Of a stretch of 11,533 bases of DNA, positions 7,635-11,533 are shown piece by piece. The notes beneath the pieces were generated by a model. The model did no database searches. It was not told the origin of the DNA and worked only from the letters and a program-made list of their open reading frames with translations. The translations under genes and the position numbers were made by a program. Numbering within the stretch: position 1 is the first letter of the stretch; the number at the start of each line of letters is the position of its first letter. This DNA comes from CAZJYT01 sp964550325 (GTDB taxonomy: Bacteria; Patescibacteriota; Minisyncoccia; Minisyncoccales; CAZJYT01): contig CAZJYT010000026.1 in assembly GCA_964550325.1 (NCBI GenBank), positions 1 through 11,533 of the forward strand, written 5' to 3'.

Positions 7635-7821
7635 AATTTTTTATTTTTTAACCTTTTTTATTCCTTTTGTCGCGCCGACCTTAAAATAGAGAAAATAACC
7701 TTTAACCTTTTCCTATGTGTCGCCACACAGGGAAAAGAGATACGCGACAAAATCTAACCTTGTCGCGGCAACCTTCTTTCCTGCTCTTTGCAGAGCAAGG
7801 AAAAAACCGCGACTTCGTTTT
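7635..7821 (-). promoter_or_regulatory. Structured 5' leader of the S-layer-like mRNA
   Basis: The roughly 185-nt leader folds well as minus-strand RNA. Hairpin 1 (7762-7813) has a 7-bp base GTCGCGG/CCGCGAC, then TTTTTTCC pairing with GGAAAGAA, and a top stem TGCTCT/AGAGCA closed by a GCAA tetraloop. Hairpin 2 (7712-7731) is CCTGTGTG/CACATAGG with a GCGA tetraloop. Both loops are GNRA, and several pairs are G-U on this strand only, which supports transcription in this direction. Complementary blocks occur four times: CCGCGAC 7807-7813, GTCGCGG 7762-7768, CGCGAC 7743-7748, GTCGCG 7669-7674 (plus-strand reading). The middle two can pair with each other or with the outer ones. AAGGTT-like words recur about six times between them. 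Confidence 0.65.
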
Positions 7822-7827
7822 GTCTTG

Positions 7828-7856
7828 ATTTTACTGATTTTCTAACCATAATTCAA
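7828..7856 (-). promoter_or_regulatory. Promoter of the S-layer-like gene, inside the end of the upstream gene
   Basis: TTGAAT (7851-7856), a 17-base spacer and TAAAAT (7828-7833) on the minus strand. The -35 lies in the last codons of the putative anti-sigma gene and the -10 starts at its TAA stop. Transcription would begin near 7821, just before hairpin 1 of the leader. Confidence 0.6.
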
Positions 7857-8460
7857 GGGCTTTTTGATATTCTCCTCTTTTTGCCAGTTCTTTCATTTCA
7901 GAAAAGAGCTTTTTCTGTTTTTCTGACAAACTCCTCTTTTCCAGGTCTAAGATTAAACTTTCGCATTCTATTTTATAAGAAATCCTTTCTAACTTCTCTA
8001 CCTCCTTTTCAAGAATCCCGCCATCTCTCACAGTGAGGGATTGATTCAGTTTTTTAATCTTTTGAGTAATTTCTTTGGCATCTTTTGCTATCTTTTCTCT
8101 TGTTTTAGTTTCTGTCTTTGGAAGATCTATTTTTTCCAGTTTATCAGTAAATGCTCTCACTTCCTTTTTTAATTGTGTTATCTGGGCTAATTCTATGTTT
8201 TTTGAATGAGAAAATTTAAGAGAGGGAAAGTTATCTTTGGGAAAACTTTTTGTAATTGAAAAGGTTAAAACTAAAACAAAACCTGCTGTCAACCCTAAAG
8301 AAAGCCATTTCAAAAGTTCTCCTTTATTAAAAGGGAAAAAAGCAAAGAAAACTCCTTTCTTTTCTTCAAGAATTGCCTTTTTTGTAGAGAGAACCCAATT
8401 TTTTTCGGGTTTAATCTTTTTTAGCTCTTTTATTTTGAAGATAATCTCTTCTTCCTTCAT
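7831..8460 (-). CDS. Single-pass membrane protein, putative anti-sigma factor
   Basis: This 209-residue protein lies 32 bases downstream of the ECF sigma gene on the same strand, the usual place of a cognate anti-sigma factor. It has a cytoplasmic N-terminal segment of about 45 residues (KELKKIKPEKNWVLSTKKAI at 11-30, helical and basic), one membrane helix at about 50-68 (LLKWLSLGLTAGFVLVLTF), and an outer part rich in Lys/Glu that is predicted largely helical or coiled coil (about 92-200). The 'LKKIKP.K.WV...K..IL' opening resembles that of CPR membrane proteins carrying DUF5667-type extracellular helices, found beside ECF sigma factors. No zinc-binding HxxxCxxC (ZAS) motif is present, so this is not a classical zinc anti-sigma domain. 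The start has no Shine-Dalgarno. The topology is clear; the regulatory role rests on context. Confidence 0.7.
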   Translation of the reverse strand: MKEEEIIFKIKELKKIKPEKNWVLSTKKAILEEKKGVFFAFFPFNKGELLKWLSLGLTAGFVLVLTFSITKSFPKDNFPSLKFSHSKNIELAQITQLKKEVRAFTDKLEKIDLPKTETKTREKIAKDAKEITQKIKKLNQSLTVRDGGILEKEVEKLERISYKIECESLILDLEKRSLSEKQKKLFSEMKELAKRGEYQKALELWLENQ

Positions 8461-8492
8461 TTTAATATAATGACGAGCTTTTTGGGATTTTG

Positions 8493-9002
8493 TTACGAAA
8501 GTTTTGTCTTAAGGGTCTTAAGTGCCCGAGAAAGCAAAACCCTTACCCCGCCCTCTGTTTTTCCCATCATTTGAGCAATTTCCTTAATTGAGAAACCCTC
8601 AACATAGTGCCATAAAATGACATTTTGATAGTCCTCTTTAAGTTCTTGAAGGGTCTTTTTGATAATTTCTAAATCAGAATTTTGAATGGCTTTCTTCTCT
8701 AAATCTGCCTTTGGATCTGAAAGAGGGGTTTCTTCCACAGAGACAATTCTCATCTTTCCCTTTTTTCTATAATAATCAATTACTAAATTGCGGGCGGTTT
8801 GATATAAAAAATTGGTTACATTTCTTATTTCCTGCTTTCCTCCTTTATATTTTTTCCAAACCCTTAAAAAAGTATCTGAGGCTAAATCTTCTGCTATCTC
8901 TTTGGAATTGACTTTTAAATAAATGAAACGATAAATTCTCTCTATATGGTCATTATAGATTTTGCCAAATTCTCTTTTTGCTCTTTCTATTTTTTCATTC
9001 AT
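8493..9002 (-). CDS. ECF-family RNA polymerase sigma factor
   Basis: The 169-residue protein has the two-domain form of extracytoplasmic-function sigma factors and directs RNA polymerase to a small set of promoters. Region 2 spans about residues 10-82, with the core-binding helix EIAEDLASDTFLRVWKKY (35-52) and the -10-recognising segment FLYQTARNLVIDYYRKKGK (65-83). A short linker follows. Region 4 covers about 112-168, including the helix-turn-helix SIKEIAQMMGKTEGGVRVLLSRALKTL that contacts the -35. The length is normal. The ATG at 9002 is preceded by AGGA six bases away (GGAAACAATG), overlapping the stop codon of the HTH gene. The two genes are six bases apart and surely cotranscribed. The next gene probably encodes its membrane anti-sigma partner, and the envelope genes alongside are candidate targets. 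Confidence 0.93.
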   Translation of the reverse strand: MNEKIERAKREFGKIYNDHIERIYRFIYLKVNSKEIAEDLASDTFLRVWKKYKGGKQEIRNVTNFLYQTARNLVIDYYRKKGKMRIVSVEETPLSDPKADLEKKAIQNSDLEIIKKTLQELKEDYQNVILWHYVEGFSIKEIAQMMGKTEGGVRVLLSRALKTLKTKLS

Positions 9003-9008
9003 TGTTTC

Positions 9009-9536
9009 CTAAGCCAATTGATAAAATGTCCCACTTTTTTCTCCCAGACGCTTAATCTTACCTTGCCTCAAGAGCTTAACAAAATCCCTTCTGAGAGTTC
9101 TTTTGCTTATTTGAGGAAAAATTTTTTTTATTTCCCACACCTGGACCTTCTGATGAGTCTTAAGAAACTCTAAAATCTTTCTTTGTCTATTTTCACTATT
9201 AAAAATAGGGAGTCTTGTATTAAAATTTTCATTTATTTCCTCCTTTATCTTTTGATATTTCTCTTTTAAAGAAAGAATCTTTTCCTTTTTTACCCAATTT
9301 TGACTTTTTGCAATTTCAAAATAACAATCTAAAATTTCTAAGTCATTTAGAAGAAAACTTTTATAGGGAGTTTCGGAATTTGAGGAATTTGATTTTAAAA
9401 TTCTGAAATAATTAGCTAAAATGTCATCCCCTAAATCCCGCATTTTGTATCTTAGAGGCTCTTTTTTGGGAAAGAGTAGGGTCAACTTATAGAGTTGGTC
9501 AGTCAGTTTGAGAAAAAAGTTTCTATCTATCATCAT
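9009..9536 (-). CDS. Putative regulator: N-terminal helical domain plus DeoR-like winged HTH
   Basis: The 175-residue protein has two parts. The C-terminal 60 residues (about 116-175: RQRKILEFLKTHQKVQVWEI, then ISKRTLRRDFVKLLRQGKIKRLG and a GTFYQ wing) form a DeoR-type DNA-binding helix-turn-helix. The first ~105 residues are helical, with LTDQLYKLTLLFPKKEPLRY (11-30) and LLNDLEILDCYFEIAKSQNWV. This resembles the four-helix-bundle (Avd/S23-like) domain that CPR genomes often place before such an HTH. The HTH suggests transcription control, possibly of this operon. I chose the ATG at 9536: the longer frame to a TTG at 9569 adds a Cys/Phe-rich tail and that TTG lies inside the likely -35. A second ATG at 9533 is equally possible. 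It is first in the operon with the sigma and anti-sigma genes. Confidence 0.75.
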   Translation of the reverse strand: MMIDRNFFLKLTDQLYKLTLLFPKKEPLRYKMRDLGDDILANYFRILKSNSSNSETPYKSFLLNDLEILDCYFEIAKSQNWVKKEKILSLKEKYQKIKEEINENFNTRLPIFNSENRQRKILEFLKTHQKVQVWEIKKIFPQISKRTLRRDFVKLLRQGKIKRLGEKSGTFYQLA

Positions 9537-9541
9537 TTTAC

Positions 9542-9569
9542 AGCATAAACAAAAGAAAAAATAGGTCAA
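9542..9569 (-). promoter_or_regulatory. Promoter of the HTH/sigma/anti-sigma operon
   Basis: TTGACC (9564-9569), a 16-base spacer and TATGCT (9542-9547) on the minus strand. The predicted start of transcription falls on or next to the ATG at 9536, so the mRNA would be leaderless. The 91-base gap 9570-9660 also holds an inverted repeat, CCTAAGA / TCTTAGG, 36 bases apart. Confidence 0.45.
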
Positions 9570-9660
9570 GAGGTTTTTTCTCTAAAACAGCCCTAAAGCA
9601 CATTTGTCCTAAGAATGACCTATATTAATTTACGGGCAGTTTATATTTGTCTTAGGTCTG

Positions 9661-10320
9661 TCAATAATTGAGAGCTGGAACAAGCCTCGTGTATTGTGAG
9701 AGATTATCTAACTCCTCAGGGGTTAATTGCTCAGCCTTTTCTATTGCCTCCTCAATCAATTGTTTTGAAAACTCTAAACTCTCATTAACCTCAATCCAGT
9801 GATATCCTTTCTTTCTTGCTAAGTAGTCTTCAATATAAACCTTATGCTCTGGAGTAAGCTCAAATTTCTCTGGATAATCTTCTAAATACCTCTTTAAGGC
9901 TCTTCTTGCCAAATGGGTCATCCCTTCTCCAGGTTTTGCCTCTTCTACATATTTACTTGGAAGTTCTTTCCCTTCCTCTTTTTCAGGTTCTGGCGATTGA
10001 GTCGTTGGAGACTCTTTAACAATCTCTGTCTCTTCTGATAGGGAAGATGTTGGAGTTTCTCCTTGTAGCGATGAAGCCAGAAAGACAGAAAATTGAGAAG
10101 AAATTGAAGTGATTACTCTTTTAAACTGAGGCGGGAAATAATTATATCCCCAAAATCCTATTATAAATCCTGCTATTCCAATTACTATCAAAACCAACAA
10201 GCTTCTTTTCATCACCCTTCTAATACTCCTCCTCAGCCTAATCACTCCAATTTTTAGAACTTTTTTTATATTTCTTATAAAAAGAGGTAAGGTCCTAAGA
10301 GCGCCTATAAGGGAACCCAT
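9661..10320 (-). CDS. Membrane-anchored protein with conserved-looking C-terminal domain of unknown function
   Basis: The 219-residue protein starts with a strongly basic amphipathic stretch (1-39, many Arg/Lys). One membrane helix follows at about 40-58 (SLLVLIVIGIAGFIIGFWG), then a Ser/Glu/Pro/Thr-rich linker (about 85-122) and a compact helical domain (about 123-219). The domain contains KPGEGMTHLARRALKRYL (129-146), LTPEHKVYIEDYL (155-167), GYHWIEVNESLEFS (172-185) and LTPEELDNLSQYTRLV (199-214). I recall similar 'pGEG.THLAR.AL..YL...LT.EhK.YIEDYL' domains in CPR envelope proteins, sometimes near LysM- or pilus-related genes, but know no function. By the positive-inside rule the C-terminal domain is outside the membrane, so an envelope role is likely. 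The ATG at 10320 has no adjacent Shine-Dalgarno. Its upstream region carries a repeat cluster that may control it. TGA is the stop codon. Confidence 0.75.
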   Translation of the reverse strand: MGSLIGALRTLPLFIRNIKKVLKIGVIRLRRSIRRVMKRSLLVLIVIGIAGFIIGFWGYNYFPPQFKRVITSISSQFSVFLASSLQGETPTSSLSEETEIVKESPTTQSPEPEKEEGKELPSKYVEEAKPGEGMTHLARRALKRYLEDYPEKFELTPEHKVYIEDYLARKKGYHWIEVNESLEFSKQLIEEAIEKAEQLTPEELDNLSQYTRLVPALNY

Positions 10321-10387
10321 GTTTTATTTTTTTACTTGTTTCAATTTTTTTATCCTGTCTCAACTTTTTTACGACCTTTGGATAATA

Positions 10388-10519
10388 TTGTAATGATTAC
10401 AACGATTATTTACGATTACGGTGATACTATTCGCTATCGCTGTAATCTTGTTTCATCGCTGTAATCATTTATACTCTATCGCTGTAATCTTATTTAATCG
10501 CTGTAATCATTTATAGTAA
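10388..10519. repeat. Iteron-like cluster of GATTACAGCGAT sites
   Basis: Four exact copies of ATCGCTGTAATC start at 10436, 10455, 10478 and 10497. Two near-copies in the opposite direction start at 10395 (GATTACAACGAT, one mismatch) and 10414 (GATTACGGTGAT, two mismatches). Start-to-start distances are 19, 22, 19, 23 and 19 bases. The four direct copies form two tandem 42-base units (10436-10477 and 10478-10519). At the left edge TTGTAATGATTACAA (10388-10402) is a 15-base palindrome built from the same word. The cluster ends 68 bases before the start codon of the 219-residue gene on the minus strand. It looks like a multi-site operator or iteron set; neither role is proven. Confidence 0.8.
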
Positions 10520-10638
10520 GTCTTTTTAAAAAAAGTTTCTTTTATTTTTTTATCATTTAACAAAGAGAAAATCAAGAAAGAAAATTTTAGATGTAGCATC
10601 TGACCAACTCAGTAACCACTCCTAATAATTTCTTTATC

Positions 10639-10800
10639 GAGGCATCTTGCCTCGGGGAGCACGGAGTCGCCTTAGGTGCTGAAAAAGAGGGTTTGTTCCC
10701 GGGCGCTCCTATACCTCGCCGAGCCTTACAAAGTCCCCACTGAAACACCATCTTTCTTTGGGGGCTCGGCTGCGGTATGCTCCCCGAAACAAGATGCCTC
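10639..10800 (-). ncRNA. Unidentified three-way-junction RNA or miniature inverted-repeat element
   Basis: A GC-rich island whose 23-base ends (10639-10661 and 10778-10800) are inverted repeats matching at 21 positions. On the minus strand the two mismatches become U-G pairs; on the plus strand they are C-A, so the RNA, if any, is probably minus. Inside are two further stems. One is GGAG(bulge)CGCC / GGCGCTCC (10663-10671 with 10702-10709). The other is TACC..GCCGAGCC / GGCTCGGC..GGTA (arms 10712-10725 and 10763-10777). Almost no bases are left unpaired at the junction. I do not recognise it as 6S, RNase P, SRP, tmRNA or a known riboswitch. A MITE-like DNA element is the alternative, but I see no target-site duplication. 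Confidence 0.55.
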
Positions 10801-10914
10801 TACTAATTCGTTACCAAATTGGCTAGTAAATAAATTTCAGAGAAAACAACTTAAGAGTTTTTCAGAATAGTTAAAAAATTCAATAAATTTTGGTAAAATG
10901 TTTTAAGCAGGAGC

Positions 10915-10988
10915 CGGAGAGTAGTATAGTGGTAGTACACAGCCTTCGGGAGGCTGAAGCCCGAGTTCGATTCTCGGCTCTCCGACCA
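10915..10988 (+). tRNA. tRNA-Pro (anticodon CGG), CCA encoded
   Basis: A full cloverleaf of 74 bases. The acceptor stem is CGGAGAG / CTCTCCG and the D arm GTAT / GTAC. The anticodon stem is CAGCC / GGCTG with loop TTCGGGA, so the anticodon is CGG at 10947-10949, followed by G as usual for proline tRNAs. The variable loop has 4 bases. The T arm is CCGAG-TTCGATT-CTCGG. Discriminator A is followed by genome-encoded CCA. It decodes CCG proline codons. No flanking integrase or repeated 3' end is visible in the window. Confidence 0.96.
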
Positions 10989-11198
10989 TCCAATACCTTC
11001 AGAACTTTTGGCCTAAAGGAAAACATGCACTACTGAGCTTGCGCTGGACTTTCTTTTAGTGATAATCTACACTCTGACAGTAGAGAAGTCCTCTCACTGT
11101 CCGCCTTCAGCAGGCCGAAGTAAAGAAAAAAGAAAAGCTGCACTTGTCCTACCTAGCCCCTGTAGGCACAATAAAAAATAACTCCCTTAATATTTTGT
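10989..11198. other. Non-coding stretch with several hairpins downstream of the tRNA
   Basis: About 210 bases, richer in G+C than the flanks up to about 11170, with no open frame of note. Inverted repeats include an outer pair TTGGCCT / AGGCCGAA (11008-11014 with 11112-11119), GGACTT / AAGTCC (11046-11051 with 11086-11091), and a strong hairpin GACAGT(A)GAGA / TCTCACTGTC (11076-11101). Others are GCCT / AGGC (11103-11115) and CCTAC / GTAGG (11148-11166). The second and third compete. It could be a small RNA or a processed trailer of the tRNA transcript. No known family is recognised. Confidence 0.35.
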
Positions 11199-11227
11199 TT
11201 GACTCTCTTAAAAAATTTTCATATACT
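11199..11227 (+). promoter_or_regulatory. Promoter of the XRE regulator gene
   Basis: TTGACT (11199-11204), 17 bases, TATACT (11222-11227): close to consensus. Transcription would start near 11234, about 20 bases before the ATG at 11254. No Shine-Dalgarno lies in that short leader. Confidence 0.75.
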
Positions 11228-11251
11228 ATTTTGTATAGTAAAGTTTTACTA
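11224..11251. promoter_or_regulatory. Probable autoregulatory operators over the XRE promoter
   Basis: Two overlapping palindromes share a TAGTA block. One is TACTAT-5-ATAGTA (11224-11240), the other TAGTAAA-GT-TTTACTA (11236-11251). They cover the end of the -10 hexamer, the predicted transcription start and the bases just before the ATG. The placement suits repression by a dimeric XRE protein, most simply the one encoded here. Confidence 0.55.
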
Positions 11252-11253
11252 CA

Positions 11254-11463
11254 ATGGTAAAGACAAAATCCACAATAGGAAAGAACATCAAAAAATATCG
11301 GAAAAAGCTCGGTATTTCCCAAGATAAATTATCTAAATTAGCAGGTATAACCTTGCATACCATTACCAAAATTGAATCCGGGACAACACCCAATCCAAGA
11401 ATTGAGACGGTTAAAAAAATTGCCGACGCTTTAGGAGTTTCAATTGAGGAGTTGTTAAAATAA
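11254..11463 (+). CDS. XRE-family helix-turn-helix regulator
   Basis: The 69-residue protein is almost entirely one HTH_3 (Cro/C1-type) domain, residues about 8-66. The first helix is IGKNIKKYRKKLG, the HTH proper ISQDKLSKLAGITLHTITKIESG, and the last helices RIETVKKIADALGVSIEELLK. Lone small XRE proteins of this size act as dimeric repressors or activators. Typical settings are as controller proteins of restriction-modification systems, as antitoxins, or as element regulators. The ATG at 11254 lies about 20 bases after the predicted transcription start. A second gene begins two bases after its TAA stop and must be cotranscribed, so this protein probably regulates that gene. The palindromes across its promoter suggest autoregulation. 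Confidence 0.9.
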   Translation: MVKTKSTIGKNIKKYRKKLGISQDKLSKLAGITLHTITKIESGTTPNPRIETVKKIADALGVSIEELLK

Positions 11464-11465
11464 AT

Positions 11466-11533
11466 ATGTCAACCACACAGACAATGGCACAAGTAAAAAT
11501 TCCAAAAACTTTTGAAACGTCTCTCAATGGGGT
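11466..11533 (+). CDS. Start of a gene cut by the right edge, coupled to the XRE regulator
   Basis: The ATG at 11466 follows the XRE stop codon after two bases and opens a frame that stays open to the window end (22 codons: MSTTQTMAQVKIPKTFETSL and on). Another ATG, codon 7, could be the true start. The fragment is too short to assign. By context (small XRE regulator then a coupled gene) a DNA methyltransferase or restriction gene is one candidate, but the residues seen do not show it. Confidence 0.5.
   Translation, partial: MSTTQTMAQVKIPKTFETSLNG

Larger units (their letters stand above)
10321..10914. other. Long intergenic region with repeats and a structured element
   Basis: About 590 bases with no credible protein gene. 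It holds an AT-rich spacer (10321-10387), the GATTAC repeat cluster (10388-10519), a second AT-rich spacer with a small palindrome, AGATGTAGCATCT (10589-10601), the 162-nt three-way-junction element (10639-10800) and the upstream region of the tRNA gene. A TAAAAT at 10894-10899 is a candidate tRNA -10, with no good -35. The only long open frame here (10676-10870) runs through the structured element and looks accidental. Confidence 0.6.

Noticed and set aside
10388..10519. CRISPR array
   Set aside because: The repeated word is 12 bases, the gaps are 7-11 bases and partly repeated themselves, orientation changes, and no cas gene is near.
10388..10519. Chromosomal replication origin with DnaA boxes
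   Set aside because: The repeated word GATTACAGCGAT does not resemble the DnaA box TTATCCACA, and no dnaA, dnaN or replication gene is present.
10639..10800. 6S RNA, RNase P RNA, SRP RNA or tmRNA
   Set aside because: The shape is a three-way junction rather than a long bulged rod, and I find none of the conserved cores (RNase P CR-I box, SRP GGAAG loop region, tmRNA T-arm and tag frame).
10676..10870. 64-codon plus-strand open frame between the repeat cluster and the tRNA
   Set aside because: It runs through the inverted-repeat element, has an unlikely composition, no ribosome site and no promoter. The pairing of its bases explains the sequence better than coding.
10915..10988. tRNA-Pro as the attachment site of an integrated element
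   Set aside because: No integrase and no second copy of the tRNA 3' end appear in the window; only the neighbouring XRE gene hints at it.

Overview
The window looks like part of a genome from the candidate phyla radiation (Patescibacteria, Parcubacteria-like). The evidence is an AT-rich background (roughly 30% GC by eye), compact genes with few clear Shine-Dalgarno sites, and protein types common there: a large secreted S-layer-like protein of repeated beta-sandwich units, a secreted zinc metallopeptidase carrying the same wall-binding-like module, an ECF sigma/membrane-protein pair, and a small 'four-helix plus HTH' regulator. TGA ends at least one gene (the 219-residue protein), so the standard bacterial code applies, not the TGA=Gly code of Gracilibacteria. 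This placement is inference; there is no marker gene in the window.

Layout. Positions 1-199 (minus) hold the first 66 codons of a P-loop ATPase cut by the window edge. Positions 200-528 are non-coding apart from a dead 5' stub of another gene. A THEP1-type NTPase (541-1056, plus) converges on a SAM-dependent methyltransferase (1074-1706, minus), which lies downstream of a secreted gluzincin-like peptidase (1769-3478, minus). The 3.5-4.0 kb gap holds a 51-codon truncated ORF behind a consensus promoter; its start resembles the 0.44 kb stub. A strong terminator (3990-4020) then ends the 1196-residue surface protein gene (4044-7634, minus). That gene has a roughly 185-nt, heavily structured 5' leader and its own promoter inside the end of the preceding gene. 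Upstream on the same strand is a three-gene regulatory operon: HTH protein (9009-9536), ECF sigma factor (8493-9002) and a one-TM putative anti-sigma protein (7831-8460). Next comes a membrane-anchored protein with a C-terminal domain of unknown function (9661-10320, minus).

The right end is mostly non-coding but highly organised. It holds a cluster of GATTACAGCGAT-type repeats (10388-10519), a 162-nt three-way-junction element with 23-nt terminal inverted repeats (10639-10800), a tRNA-Pro(CGG) gene (10915-10988), and a GC-rich structured stretch. Last is an XRE-family regulator (11254-11463) with palindromes on its promoter, followed 2 nt later by the start of another gene cut by the right edge.

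How the parts may work together (inference): an envelope locus. The peptidase and the main surface protein share an unusual cysteine-containing peptidoglycan-binding-like module, at the C-terminus of one and the N-terminus of the other, so they probably sit at the same place in the envelope. The adjacent ECF sigma/anti-sigma pair is a natural candidate to control envelope genes. The surface gene's structured leader, separate promoter, strong terminator and distinct base composition all suit a highly expressed stable mRNA.
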